NCBI GenBank assembly: GCA_965197675.1 | Contig: OZ240221.1 | Span: 2,108,001-2,172,000 of the forward strand | Length of the DNA stretch: 64,000 bases | Direction of reading: 5' to 3' | DNA from: G965197675 sp965197675 | Lineage (GTDB): Bacteria; Chloroflexota; Dehalococcoidia; Plut-88900 | Shown here: positions 17,669 through 27,082 of the stretch, in pieces | Numbering within the stretch: position 1 is the stretch's first letter | Layout of the letters: every line of letters begins with the position of its first letter | Notes under the pieces: generated by a model | Database searches by the model: none | What the model was told of the DNA's origin: nothing | Seen by the model: only the letters and a program-made list of their open reading frames with translations | Made by a program: the position numbers and the translations under genes

Positions 17669-18481
17669 CTAATACACAGCTTCACTGGAGTGAAGAGTAA
17701 CCTCTCCCGCAACTAAAGTCTTGAGAGTGCCATCGGATAAGCGCAGCAATAAGCTGCCATCTTCGTTTACCGATTCGGCGAAGCCTCTCTCGACATACCC
17801 CTGCAAGTCCTCTCGACGCCACATGATTTGGACATCCTGTCCCAAGGTAACCACATAGTGCTTCCACTGGTCGAGGATATTATAACCCCTTCGTAGTGAT
17901 AGGTAATGACTTTCCAACTCTTCCATGAGAGCACAAAACACGGCCAGGCGAGAGACTGGCTTTCCAACCTCAAGTGATAGGCTGGTGGCAGGGGGAGAAA
18001 TCTGCAAAACGATGTCCTGCTCGATATTCACGTTTATTCCTATGCCGACGTTGACATAGCTCAGTCTATCTCCCAGGAAGCTGCTCGCAAGAAGAATCCC
18101 GGATACCTTTTTGCCATCTATCAAGACGTCGTTGGGCCACTTGATGCGAGGCGATAATCCGCAGCTACGCTCGATACTGCGAACCACTGCCAAAGCAGCC
18201 GCCATGTGAAGTTTAGAGACCTCTTTTGCTGTTGGACGCAGGATGACTGACACTGCGATAGTATCCCCTTTGGGAGTAATCCACGTCCTATCGAATCGTC
18301 CTCTGCCGGCTGTCTGATGATCGGCGATGACAACTGTTCCTTCAGGGGTCCCTGCATTGGCTTTCTCGTCTGCCATGTCCATAGTAGTGGGCAGAGTATT
18401 ATAGAAGTGAAGCTCCTGGCCCATGAACCGGGTGCCAAGGTTCGCCTTTATGACATCGGCGGAGAAATGACCATGAGGCAT
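17669..18481 (-). CDS. birA: Biotin--[acetyl-CoA-carboxylase] ligase, catalytic type without HTH
   Basis: A 270-residue biotin protein ligase that activates biotin and attaches it to carboxylase carrier domains in the cytoplasm. The biotinyl-AMP loop TAGRGRFDRTW and KWPNDVLIDGKKVSGIL are clear, and the C-terminal SH3-like domain carries LVAGEVTLHS. The N-terminal DNA-binding HTH of E. coli BirA is missing, so it should not act as a repressor. A longer frame could begin at a TTG (18526), but that TTG is the -35 box of a strong promoter, so the ATG at 18479-18481 is chosen; the leader would be only about 10 bases. Confidence 0.93.
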   Translation of the reverse strand: MPHGHFSADVIKANLGTRFMGQELHFYNTLPTTMDMADEKANAGTPEGTVVIADHQTAGRGRFDRTWITPKGDTIAVSVILRPTAKEVSKLHMAAALAVVRSIERSCGLSPRIKWPNDVLIDGKKVSGILLASSFLGDRLSYVNVGIGINVNIEQDIVLQISPPATSLSLEVGKPVSRLAVFCALMEELESHYLSLRRGYNILDQWKHYVVTLGQDVQIMWRREDLQGYVERGFAESVNEDGSLLLRLSDGTLKTLVAGEVTLHSSEAVY

Positions 18482-18497
18482 GCTGTCACCCCAGGTA

Positions 18498-18526
18498 ATG
18501 ATATGTACGGGTGTCGTTACTGTCAA
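18498..18526 (-). promoter_or_regulatory. Sigma-70 promoter of birA
   Basis: On the minus strand TTGACA (18521-18526), 17-bp spacer, TATCAT (18498-18503). The start codon of birA lies about 17 bases beyond the -10 box. Confidence 0.75.
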
Positions 18527-18534
18527 AGCGCCGA

Positions 18535-18564
18535 TTGCGAGCGAGGATAGTTGCCAGTTATAAT
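18535..18564 (+). promoter_or_regulatory. Sigma-70 promoter of the LLM oxidoreductase, divergent from birA
   Basis: TTGCGA (18535-18540), 18-bp spacer, TATAAT (18559-18564). The -35 boxes of the two divergent promoters are only eight bases apart, so the two transcription starts may compete or be co-regulated. Confidence 0.65.
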
Positions 18565-18598
18565 GCCCACTGAACTACCGTTGTTCACCGGGGGGAAG

Positions 18599-19651
18599 AT
18601 GGGTGTCAACGACATGAAGTTCGGGATATTCTTGCTGTGCCATTCGCCTGAGATGGAGCCTTCAGAAGAGGTCTATGGCCGCGCCATTGAGCAGGCAGAG
18701 GTGGCCGATGAGTTGGGCTTCGACAGTGTGTGGGTGGCTGAGCATCACTTCTCGAGCTACGGATACGATCCCAATCCTCTAATGATGGCGGTCAAGTTGG
18801 CTGATAAAACCAAGCGAGTTCGCATTGGAGTGGCCGTCATGGTGGTGCCCCTGCATCACCCTCTTCGGCTGGCCGAGGAAATCGCAATGGCCGACGTCCT
18901 TACCAGAGGTCGTCTTGATGTCGGAGTGGGGCGCGGCTATCAGCCGTTCGAGTTCAGCCGGCTAGGCGTCCCCATAGAAGAGAACAGGGAAAGATTCGAC
19001 GAATACATGGATATCATCACTCGCTGTTTCACTGAAGACGAGCTGTCCTACAATGGTAAGTACTTCCAGTTTCCTGAGACTCGCATCTTTCCCAAACCCG
19101 TCCAACGTCCTCATCCACCCCTCTGGCACGCTGGAAACAGTAGTCACAGCATTCGCTTAGCGGCAGAACGGGGGTATCACTGCGCCTGCTCTGGCATCAC
19201 CGGAGACTTGGACAAGGTCGCAGAGAACAGCAGACTTTATCATGAGATTCTTGATACAACCGAGTGGGGGCCGAGGGAGTTCGGCTTCCTCCAATACGGA
19301 TACTTGTCTCGGGACCCTGAGAAAGCACGTGCTGAGCTAGAGCATGCCATGTTTGCTTATAGGGCAGGGGCGAGGCTGGCAAACGGAACAGAGAGGGTGG
19401 TTAATGGGAAAGTGTACCCTGATCCCATTCCAGACGAGCCGTCGCCTGAATCGCTGATGGAAAATGTGTTCATGCTGGACACTCCCGAGGAATGTGCAAA
19501 GCGAGTAGAGCGCCTTCGGGACAAGGCCAACGTCAGTCATCTAATCTTTGAATTCTGTATTGGCGCACTGGAGCAGGACAAGGTTTTGAGCTCTATGGAG
19601 CTTTTCGCAAAAGAGGTGATTCCCACCCTGCGCGAGACTAGCCGGGTATAA
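18599..19651 (+). CDS. Luciferase-like monooxygenase (LLM class flavin-dependent oxidoreductase)
   Basis: A roughly 350-residue LLM protein starting MGVNDMKFGIFLLC. EQAEVADELGFDSVWVAEHHFS near residue 45 and GRLDVGVGRGYQPFEFSRLG near 110-125 are the flavin-monooxygenase hallmarks of the bacterial-luciferase branch; KPVQRPHPPLWHAG follows near 185. The ATG at 18599 follows GGGGGGAAG; a second ATG at 18614 is also possible, while a TTG at 18551 lies within the promoter. Its N-terminal EHHF type differs from the paralogue at 16363, so the two probably use different substrates. Confidence 0.9.
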   Translation: MGVNDMKFGIFLLCHSPEMEPSEEVYGRAIEQAEVADELGFDSVWVAEHHFSSYGYDPNPLMMAVKLADKTKRVRIGVAVMVVPLHHPLRLAEEIAMADVLTRGRLDVGVGRGYQPFEFSRLGVPIEENRERFDEYMDIITRCFTEDELSYNGKYFQFPETRIFPKPVQRPHPPLWHAGNSSHSIRLAAERGYHCACSGITGDLDKVAENSRLYHEILDTTEWGPREFGFLQYGYLSRDPEKARAELEHAMFAYRAGARLANGTERVVNGKVYPDPIPDEPSPESLMENVFMLDTPEECAKRVERLRDKANVSHLIFEFCIGALEQDKVLSSMELFAKEVIPTLRETSRV

Positions 19652-19691
19652 TCCTCTAAGGTCATCTCATAGATACGGAAGGGGGAGTCCA

Positions 19692-20606
19692 TTGACGAAA
19701 GAGCAGGTAGTATATCTTAACGGCGATATAGTACCCGAAAGCGAGGCCAAGGTGTCTATACACGATAGAGGTTTCACCTTGGGCGACGCCGTATTCGACA
19801 ATACCCGTACCTTCGGAGGGAAGATATTCAAGCTTCGGGAACACTTGGACCGACTGTACAGATCTTGCAAGTACATGCGCCTCGATCCAGGGATGAGCAA
19901 GGATCGAATGGCCGAACTCACCGAGCAGGTAGTAGAGGCCAACCTTCCAGTGATAGATAAAAACGACGATTATTGGGTAATTCAGCGAGTAACCAGGGGA
20001 GTGGAACCTCCTTCTCACAACGTAGCCGAAGCCGGAACAAGTACCGTAATCATACAATGCAGCCTGATACCCTTCACGTCCAGGGCACCCTTGTTCCGAG
20101 ATGGCATACAGGTGATCATCCCGTCTATAAGACGCACACCTCCATCGTCCATGAGCCCTAGAGCCAAAACCCAGAACTACGTAAACATGGTACTGGCAGG
20201 CCTCGAGGTAACTTCCCAGAACCCAAGTGCCTGGGCCGTCCTTTTGGACAGCAATGGAAATTTAGCCGAAGGTCAAGGGAGCAACATCTTCCTGATAAAA
20301 GATGGAACCCTTTTCACACCCATTGAAAGATACGTGCTTCAGGGGATCAGCAGGGCCACCGTTTTGGAGTTGGCCCGAGAGTTGGATATCGAGACTGTAG
20401 AAACGGACATTGACCTGTTCGATGCCTACAATGCCGACGAGGCGTTCTTGACCTCCACAAGCTTGTGTATCTGCCCAGTATCCTCCATCAATGGCAACCC
20501 CATCGGATCGGGAAAAGTGCCCGGTTCAGTTACCGCCCGTCTTACAGATGCCTACAGTGGGTTTGTGGGAATCGACGTCGCTCAGCAGTACATGTCTCGA
20601 CTGTAG
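19692..20606 (+). CDS. Class IV aminotransferase (branched-chain / D-amino-acid type)
   Basis: A 304-residue PLP fold-type IV transaminase. IHDRGFTLGDAVFDNTRTF near residue 25-45 and the PLP lysine in KTQNYVNMVLAG near 160 are visible. NLAEGQGSNIFLIKDG near 195 supplies the conserved Glu, and LQGISRATVLELARE follows. Residues do not separate the branched-chain from the D-alanine activity with certainty. TTG start after GGGGGAGT. A methyltransferase gene follows after 42 bp. Confidence 0.9.
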   Translation: MTKEQVVYLNGDIVPESEAKVSIHDRGFTLGDAVFDNTRTFGGKIFKLREHLDRLYRSCKYMRLDPGMSKDRMAELTEQVVEANLPVIDKNDDYWVIQRVTRGVEPPSHNVAEAGTSTVIIQCSLIPFTSRAPLFRDGIQVIIPSIRRTPPSSMSPRAKTQNYVNMVLAGLEVTSQNPSAWAVLLDSNGNLAEGQGSNIFLIKDGTLFTPIERYVLQGISRATVLELARELDIETVETDIDLFDAYNADEAFLTSTSLCICPVSSINGNPIGSGKVPGSVTARLTDAYSGFVGIDVAQQYMSRL

Positions 20607-20648
20607 TTCAACCAAGGCCTTACTGCATCCGCTACCAGAGGGGTATAC

Positions 20649-21254
20649 ATGTCTTTTGAAGAGGCGGTGGCATTTTATGGCGAGTTCTTCGATCCTGATG
20701 AACAGCTCATCAAAGAAGCCATCCATTGCACAGGTCTTGAGAAAGGCTCCAAGGTCTTAGACATAGGTACTGGCTGGGGAATAATGGCTGTCAACCTAGC
20801 CCTGATCGGTTTCGATGTTCTGACTGGGCAGCCAGAAGACAAGCACGACGAGCACGAAGGTGATGAGCACGAGCACTACTCCGATTGGAGGGTCTCTGCG
20901 AAAGAGCTAGGCGTAGAAAACAACATAACCTTCCAGCACTTTGATGCTCAAGAGCTCCCATTTCCCACGGAGTCCTTCGATGGAGTGTTTCTGTTCGATG
21001 CATTGCAGCACATCGCAGGCAAAGGAAAAGCTTTGAGTGCATCCATCAGAGTAGCGAAACCTAAAGGGGTGGTGTGTGTCATTGAGACAAATCAAAACGG
21101 CGTTGACCGCACCCTCGAGACCGAAGGCTTCGTCATAGAATACGTGGATCCTAGAGAGCTTCTCAAAAGCTCCGACATAACAACTGAAGTAATCGAAGGC
21201 AAGTTCTCCAACGCCTATCTCTTGAGGAAGAGCCAGCCTTTTTCTGTGCCATGA
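20649..21254 (+). CDS. Class I SAM-dependent methyltransferase with His/Asp/Glu-rich insert
   Basis: A 201-residue methyltransferase. SAM motif I is KVLDIGTGWGIMAVNLA near residue 35, motif IV/post I is FPTESFDGVFLFDALQHI near 115. Between them, residues 64-80 read DKHDEHEGDEHEHYSDW, an acidic/histidine insert that could bind metal. Target not predictable. It shares direction and short spacing with the class IV aminotransferase upstream. Confidence 0.85.
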   Translation: MSFEEAVAFYGEFFDPDEQLIKEAIHCTGLEKGSKVLDIGTGWGIMAVNLALIGFDVLTGQPEDKHDEHEGDEHEHYSDWRVSAKELGVENNITFQHFDAQELPFPTESFDGVFLFDALQHIAGKGKALSASIRVAKPKGVVCVIETNQNGVDRTLETEGFVIEYVDPRELLKSSDITTEVIEGKFSNAYLLRKSQPFSVP

Positions 21255-21711
21255 CATAAATCTAACCCATACGCACCAACTTTCTGATCTCGTTCAGAAT
21301 GGTGGGGGACACATGGGTGAGGTGGGGAGCCTCTCTCGCATAGGCAAACGTTTTGTTCCCCACCCAGGTAGGTTTTGGAGTCTGTAGGCACATCCTCTAC
21401 CTGGCGGTAGTCAGGCCCAAGGCCCCCTGTCAAAGGGAAGCATCCCTCTGGACTCTCTCTGTGGGGGCTTCTGGGACAGGGCTGGGGTGAAGGGTATGGC
21501 TCTCTGTTTCACACAGGAGCATGACGGCATAGTAGGCGAGGGAAGTTTGAATGAGTACACTTTCTTGACATCCAACGGTCATAGATAGTAGCATCGCTGT
21601 GTCCCTCCTTCTGTTATAGGCACTATTGTTGTCTAACGAGGGCCTGGACATTACCCTGGAGGCTGTCGTAGTTACCACACCTGTAGCGCGAGGTTGTGAG
21701 GGTAGCGGAGC
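21255..21711. repeat. Gene-free spacer with degenerate dispersed repeat
   Basis: No gene is visible. ACCCAGGTAGGTTTTGGAG near 21362 resembles 31536-31560, and CCCCTGTCAAAGGGAAGC at 21423-21440 resembles the reverse complement of about 63575-63600. The block looks like decayed copies of a dispersed intergenic repeat. Confidence 0.45.
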
Positions 21712-22713
21712 ATGGACGATGGATCTCTGTTAGAGGCGAGAGAGGTAGCCGATCGAGTAATCGATAACATCAACGAGGTCATAGTAGGTCACGAGCAGGT
21801 AGTAAAGCTGGGCGTCGCTGCGCTACTTGCCCGGGGACACATTCTCATCCAAGGCGTTCCCGGAGTGGGAAAGACCATGCTCGCCCGCAGTATAGCCAAG
21901 TCCATCGGTGGGACCTTCAGGCGCATCCAGTGTACCGCTGACCTGCTTCCCACTGACATCACTGGGGTCTACATCTTCGATCAGAAGAACAGGGAGTTCA
22001 GCTTCAGACCCGGCCCAGTGATGTCCCACATAGTGCTAGTGGATGAGATAAATCGAGCCTCTCCCAAGACTCAGTCCGCCTTTCTAGAATGTATGGAAGA
22101 GCGGCAAATGACTCTCGATGGCGTGACCCATTTCATGCCGGATCCATTCATGGTCCTGGCCACTCAGAATCCTACCGAGCACGGTGGTACCTTCCCATTG
22201 CCAGAGACGGAGCTAGATCGCTTCTTATTGAGACTTGAGCTTGACTATCCCACACCTGATGAAGAGGTATCCATACTCGAACATCAAGTGCCAGTCCACC
22301 CCATCGAATCCATCGAGCAAGTCGTAGACGAATCGAGCATCCGTTCCGCACAAGAGGCCACACGCAAGGTGTATGTAGACCGGCTTGTAAAGGAGTACAT
22401 AGTCTCCTTGGTGAATGCCACGCGACAGCACGGCGAGATCTATCTAGGAGCCTCACCCAGGGCCTCATTGGGTCTGATGGGCACTACCCAGGCTTGGGCT
22501 CTGCTTGAGGGCAGAAATTATACCCTGCCTGATGACGTGAAGGCAGTAACTCCAGCCGTGTTGGGACACCGGATCATCCTCAGTGCCGATAGCCGCACCA
22601 ACTCCCGCGAAGCGGGAGCCATCGACCAAATCCTAGAATCGACTCCGGTCCCTGGAGCCAGCCCGAACAGTCAGGGATCCACTTTCAGTAGAAGAAGAAC
22701 AGAGGAGCAATAG
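21712..22713 (+). CDS. MoxR-type AAA+ ATPase
   Basis: A 333-residue AAA+ chaperone-like ATPase. Walker A GVPGVGKTML is near residue 48, Walker B VLVDEINRASPKTQ near 110, sensor ATQNPTEHGG near 150 and an arginine-finger region after it; the C-terminal lid has ASPRASLGLMGTTQAWA. It is the first gene of a MoxR-DUF58-transglutaminase operon, a common bacterial arrangement believed to act in metal insertion or assembly/maturation of surface or periplasmic proteins. Confidence 0.95.
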   Translation: MDDGSLLEAREVADRVIDNINEVIVGHEQVVKLGVAALLARGHILIQGVPGVGKTMLARSIAKSIGGTFRRIQCTADLLPTDITGVYIFDQKNREFSFRPGPVMSHIVLVDEINRASPKTQSAFLECMEERQMTLDGVTHFMPDPFMVLATQNPTEHGGTFPLPETELDRFLLRLELDYPTPDEEVSILEHQVPVHPIESIEQVVDESSIRSAQEATRKVYVDRLVKEYIVSLVNATRQHGEIYLGASPRASLGLMGTTQAWALLEGRNYTLPDDVKAVTPAVLGHRIILSADSRTNSREAGAIDQILESTPVPGASPNSQGSTFSRRRTEEQ

Positions 22714-23967
22714 TTGGTGCTCCATCCACTGAGAACCCGTCTTCAGACACCCTCTAGATTGTTGACTAAAAGGTTCTGGCTTGGCGCCGCTCTTCTATCT
22801 ATTCTCATCCTCGGTATGATTACCGGGTTCCAGCCTCTGTATTGGCTCTTTTACGTGGCAGTGGGGAGCATACTGGTTGGCTATTTGTGGATATGGCTCC
22901 AGAGCAGGGGTTTAGAGACTCACATTCAGGAGATTTCCTCTCACTCACAGATGGGGCATGCTGTGCGTCTCCGTGTGGAGATCAGAGAGAAACTGGGACT
23001 GCCACGGTTAGGACTTCAGGCCCATGTAGCGGGGGATATCCTAAGCTCTCACGAAGAGGATTTTAACCTATCCCCACACGCCTCGGAGACCTGGACCGTT
23101 TCGGGCGTATGTGATCGACGAGGTCTTAACTCCGTCGGGCCAGTAACCCTATCCACTAGCGATCCCTCCGGATTGCTAAGTTTGGAGCGACGTATAGGCC
23201 GTTCACAAAGCATCTTAGTGTATCCCAATACCGTAGACCTGCCCGGTGCAGCAGTACAGGGGCAGGGGGTCGGAGGAGAGGTGGGACACACGGGCCAACT
23301 AAGGAGTAACAGCCCTACCGCCTCCTTGGTCCGACAGTTTGTTCCAGGTGACAGTTTAACCCATATTCACTGGCCAACCACGGCTCGGCGAGACCAGCTG
23401 ATGACTAAGGAGTTCGAAGGCACTGGAACTAACGATATATGGATTTACGTAGATCTTCAAGAATCTTCACAGGTTAGATATGAGACTGAACGCACCGAGG
23501 AATATAGCATCACTATAGCTGCCTCTATAGTGAAAGGCCTTATTCGATTGGGGCACCCCGTAGGGTTGGTGATGCATGGGGAGAGCCTTCAGAAGATCCC
23601 TCCTGACAGGAATACGGAGCACCTTTGGACGATTTTGAGAGTTTTGGCATTGGCGCAACCCAAGGGTCAGGTATCTCTGCACAGCCTCTTAGCTGGGGAG
23701 ATCGGCAACCTGGGGCCAGGTAACGTAGCAATAATAGTCGCCCCTTGGCCCGATCGAAGCTTTGAAGACCTATTCCAGTCCCTGTTCAGGAGGGGAATAG
23801 TGGTGGTTCCCATATTTCTGGAAAGATCGGGATTCGCTCAAGCCTTAGAAGGAAGACCGACGAAATTCGCTCACTCTAAGACGCAGGAGTGGGCTTTTGT
23901 AATAAGTCGTGGCGATGATTTGTCCACAGCCCTGGACAGCATCATGAATCGCATTACGGCCTCTTAG
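22714..23967 (+). CDS. DUF58 domain protein (vWA-like)
   Basis: A 417-residue membrane protein. Two hydrophobic helices lie near residues 20-60, followed by a periplasmic-type beta domain and the DUF58 core VRQFVPGDSLTHIHWPTTARRDQL near residue 210. The C-terminal half resembles a von Willebrand A fold (DIWIYVDLQES). It starts with TTG directly after the MoxR stop codon (TAG-TTG), so translation is likely coupled. Partner of the MoxR ATPase. Confidence 0.92.
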   Translation: MVLHPLRTRLQTPSRLLTKRFWLGAALLSILILGMITGFQPLYWLFYVAVGSILVGYLWIWLQSRGLETHIQEISSHSQMGHAVRLRVEIREKLGLPRLGLQAHVAGDILSSHEEDFNLSPHASETWTVSGVCDRRGLNSVGPVTLSTSDPSGLLSLERRIGRSQSILVYPNTVDLPGAAVQGQGVGGEVGHTGQLRSNSPTASLVRQFVPGDSLTHIHWPTTARRDQLMTKEFEGTGTNDIWIYVDLQESSQVRYETERTEEYSITIAASIVKGLIRLGHPVGLVMHGESLQKIPPDRNTEHLWTILRVLALAQPKGQVSLHSLLAGEIGNLGPGNVAIIVAPWPDRSFEDLFQSLFRRGIVVVPIFLERSGFAQALEGRPTKFAHSKTQEWAFVISRGDDLSTALDSIMNRITAS

Positions 23968-23980
23968 GAAAGCCGAAAGG

Positions 23981-26254
23981 ATGAAGTTGAACACCAGTAA
24001 TGGAAGACTTCTATCCTGGCAGGAGTTGATTGCCACTGCGCTGCTGATCCTGCCTCCACTGGTCACGGTCTCCCTAATCGAGGATGCAGACTGGGTCGAA
24101 GGGCTGCCTTCACTGAAGCTCCTACTGACGTTGACCCTCATAATCTCGATTTTCGTTGCTAGGAGTAGAGTGTCTGGTTTAATCTCGCACCCCTTAGCAC
24201 TTCTGATAGGGGTGGTAGCGGCCTTTCTCATTGGCGTCGTAACCCTATCTGAAAGCAGCGGGCTATATGAGTTGGCAAGCCAGATTTCGTCCTGGTTTGG
24301 TGACATAGGGAGCAAGGATGGCAACAGGGGTACGGCCATGACAGGGGTGTTCCTGATAGCCGTCACCCTTTGGATGGGCTACTCGACGGCCTGGCTTGCA
24401 TATAGAAGGTCTACAGCTCTGCTGGCCACACTGCCGAGCCTTGGCGTTTTGCTTGTGGTGTTGACCTTCCTGCCGACTTCGTTTTATTGGCATTTCTTCA
24501 TGCTCCTTTTGGCCGCTGCTCCAGGGATCGCATACCGCTACAAAGGCCTTAGTAACTGGTCTGGGAATCGAAGGACATCTCTCACCACCTCTATGGCCGG
24601 ACTGGCGCTTATGGCCATAGTCGTGGGCCCGGTCTGGCAATCTCCCACTCCTGACGAGCCCGTCATCCCCCTGGCGTCAACCTTCGAAGAGTCGGTGTAT
24701 TCCTTCCGTGAACAGTGGTCCAACCTTTTGTACGGGGTGCCCAATCGAAACTACACGCCTCGTTTTACACCACCCGAAGCTCTCTACTTTACCGAGCCGG
24801 CGGATCTAAGCGACGAGGTGCTGTTCGTGGTCGCGTCAGTGGAGCCTCACCGCTGGCGCATGAGAGTCCACGAAGTCTACGTCAGCACTGGGTGGATAGC
24901 CGATGCCCCTACCATTGAAGTATCGACTCAGGAAGCACCTCTTATTGGGTATGTGGAAGGGCTGAAGGAGCGTAGAAACGTAGAGATCGATGTGCGAATA
25001 CACGCCAAGACCACTACATTGATGTCCGCCGGAGAACCATTAGCCGCCGATATAGTCACAAAGGTAGAGTTGGCGTCTCCACTGAGTTCCGACGGAGAGA
25101 TTTTGCAGTCGGATACAAATGGTGGAAGCGTCTCAGTTAGCACTGAGGATGCGGGGCCTCCCCTTGCTCTGCTGGGTGACAGGACGCTGCTTCCACCGAG
25201 GCAGTATAAAACCATCGGCTCCATATCCGAGGCCACTCCTGCTATGTTGAAGGGAGCTTCGGAGGACTACCCAGAGACAGTGACCGATCGGTATCTTCAG
25301 CTTCCCGATGACTTCCCCGAAGGAGTGAAAGAGCTAGCCAGAGACCTGACTCGCAATGAGGACAATCCCTACGACAAAGCCGAAGCCATTCGTCAACATC
25401 TCGCTACTCTGCCTTACAGCCTCGATGTCAAGCCGCCGCCTCCAGGAGTGGACTGGGTGGAGAACTTCCTGCTGGTTCAGGGAAGGGGATTTTGCCTCAA
25501 CTATGCATCATCGATGATCACAATGTTGCGCTCCCTCGATATTCCATCACGTCTAGTCGTAGGGTTCGCGCCGGGTATATGGAACCAAGATCGGGGGGTA
25601 TGGGAGGTTCAGTGGCGTCACTATCACGCATGGCCCGAAGTCTATTTCCCCGAGTACGGTTGGATCGAGTTCGAGCCTACCCCCGCTGACGTACAACCAT
25701 CCCTACAGCACCTCGGCTTCCTCCCCAGTGGAGACCTGGCGCGCTTACCACCCGGGGATGCTCTAATAGGAGACCTGGGGCTTCGCGAGGAGATCTCCCT
25801 TCCAGAGGGGGGCAGTTTGGAGCAAGCGGATGAACCCATTGATTTAAACTGGATTCTCGGCGGCATAGTCATCGCGCTGATCACAGGAGCACTGCTCCTT
25901 CTTCTGTTCGTAGCTTACCGACGAATCAGCGCACTGGGAGGCGGACACCCATACTCTGCCTATTACTCCATGTGCATTCTGGGACGGCTGGCAGGAGAGG
26001 GGCCAAGCTCCTATGAAACTCCGTGGGAGTACAGCTCTCGCCTGATGCGGGCCTTCCCGGATTACGCAGAACAGATCTCACTCATAGCTCAGCAGTTCAT
26101 CCTTGCAAGTTACAGTCCGTCCAAGATACCCAGCATGGGCGAACTGGAGAGAGTCCAGTCGGCTTGGAGCAGCTTTCGAGGAGCGCTTTTACGCCGCATT
26201 CTCATTAGAATGATTCCATGGCGTAGAAATAAATATGCATATAGGATAAGCTAA
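23981..26254 (+). CDS. Transglutaminase-like membrane protein (TgpA-type)
   Basis: A 757-residue protein with about six to seven N-terminal membrane helices (residues 15-210), an extracytoplasmic beta region, a transglutaminase core near 495-570, a further membrane helix near 625-650 and a C-terminal DUF4129-like tail. The catalytic Cys is in GRGFCLNYASSM, the His in RHYHAWPEVYFPEYGW and the acid follows in IEFEPTP. It is the third gene of the MoxR-DUF58 operon, 13 bp after DUF58. Probably a membrane-bound thiol protease or cross-linking enzyme. Confidence 0.93.
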   Translation: MKLNTSNGRLLSWQELIATALLILPPLVTVSLIEDADWVEGLPSLKLLLTLTLIISIFVARSRVSGLISHPLALLIGVVAAFLIGVVTLSESSGLYELASQISSWFGDIGSKDGNRGTAMTGVFLIAVTLWMGYSTAWLAYRRSTALLATLPSLGVLLVVLTFLPTSFYWHFFMLLLAAAPGIAYRYKGLSNWSGNRRTSLTTSMAGLALMAIVVGPVWQSPTPDEPVIPLASTFEESVYSFREQWSNLLYGVPNRNYTPRFTPPEALYFTEPADLSDEVLFVVASVEPHRWRMRVHEVYVSTGWIADAPTIEVSTQEAPLIGYVEGLKERRNVEIDVRIHAKTTTLMSAGEPLAADIVTKVELASPLSSDGEILQSDTNGGSVSVSTEDAGPPLALLGDRTLLPPRQYKTIGSISEATPAMLKGASEDYPETVTDRYLQLPDDFPEGVKELARDLTRNEDNPYDKAEAIRQHLATLPYSLDVKPPPPGVDWVENFLLVQGRGFCLNYASSMITMLRSLDIPSRLVVGFAPGIWNQDRGVWEVQWRHYHAWPEVYFPEYGWIEFEPTPADVQPSLQHLGFLPSGDLARLPPGDALIGDLGLREEISLPEGGSLEQADEPIDLNWILGGIVIALITGALLLLLFVAYRRISALGGGHPYSAYYSMCILGRLAGEGPSSYETPWEYSSRLMRAFPDYAEQISLIAQQFILASYSPSKIPSMGELERVQSAWSSFRGALLRRILIRMIPWRRNKYAYRIS

Positions 26255-26288
26255 GTACCACTAACACCACCAAGGAGAGAATATTTTC

Positions 26289-27026
26289 ATGCCAAAGAGG
26301 ACTCGTATCGGACTGATAGTTCCCTCTTCAGACGCTACCTACGAAGCCGATTTCATGATGACCAGACCCTCCGACGTAACCCTCCACAGCCACCGAGTAC
26401 CGCTTCCCGATGAGGACAGCGGCGAGAAGGGGATGGACGACATGAACGCCGGCATCGTCGATGCGGCGCGCTCCTTGATCACCGCGAAAGTCGAAGGCAT
26501 CGCCTTCGGCGGCACCACTGCCAGCTTCTACAAAGGGCCGGGATACGACGAAGAGTTGATCAAGATCATCGAGGAGACATCGGGATTGCCCGGCGTGGTT
26601 ACCAGCTATTCAGTCGTGCAAGCGCTTCGCTTCTTCGGAGCCAAGAAGGTTTCGGTTGCCACGCCATACCCCGAGTGGAACAATAAGAAGCTCATAGCCT
26701 ATCTGGAAGCGCTGGATTTCGACGTGCTCAATCTGGAAGCGGACCCCTGGGCTTTCAGAGAGTCCGGTAGGCTGATCAGCGATCAGGACCCTGAAGAGAT
26801 TCTAGAGTTCACATCCAAAGCCTGTAGTCCTGATGCCGACGCATTGTTCTGCTCCTGCACCGCCTGGAGGGTCATGGAAGTGGTGGATGAGTTGGAGAAG
26901 AGGATAGGCAAACCCGTGATCACGTCCAACCAGGCCACCATATGGATGACCTACCGAAAAGCGGGAATAACCGAACCTGTCAAGGGCTTCGGAAAGCTGT
27001 TGGAAAGTTTGACAGCGGCTGCGTGA
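26289..27026 (+). CDS. Arylmalonate decarboxylase / maleate isomerase family protein
   Basis: A 245-residue member of the Asp/Glu racemase superfamily. The N-terminal GLIVPSSDATYEADF and the C-terminal PVKGFGKLLE fit the arylmalonate decarboxylase / maleate cis-trans isomerase group. At the first active-site position it has GGTTASFYKG (residues 74-83) with no Cys, while the second site LFCSCTAW has Cys188 and Cys190. One-sided Cys as in arylmalonate decarboxylase argues against a racemase or maleate isomerase, which use two. AAGGAGAG precedes the ATG. Convergent with livM. Confidence 0.82.
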   Translation: MPKRTRIGLIVPSSDATYEADFMMTRPSDVTLHSHRVPLPDEDSGEKGMDDMNAGIVDAARSLITAKVEGIAFGGTTASFYKGPGYDEELIKIIEETSGLPGVVTSYSVVQALRFFGAKKVSVATPYPEWNNKKLIAYLEALDFDVLNLEADPWAFRESGRLISDQDPEEILEFTSKACSPDADALFCSCTAWRVMEVVDELEKRIGKPVITSNQATIWMTYRKAGITEPVKGFGKLLESLTAAA

Positions 27027-27082
27027 CCAAACAGTATCGGCAGCCAAAAGAACAACATTCGGTATAGGAATAGTTCGGCCGG

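Noticed and set aside
17669..18526. Longer birA starting at TTG 18526
   Set aside because: The TTG is the first three bases of a TTGACA -35 box, so it is not transcribed from that promoter.
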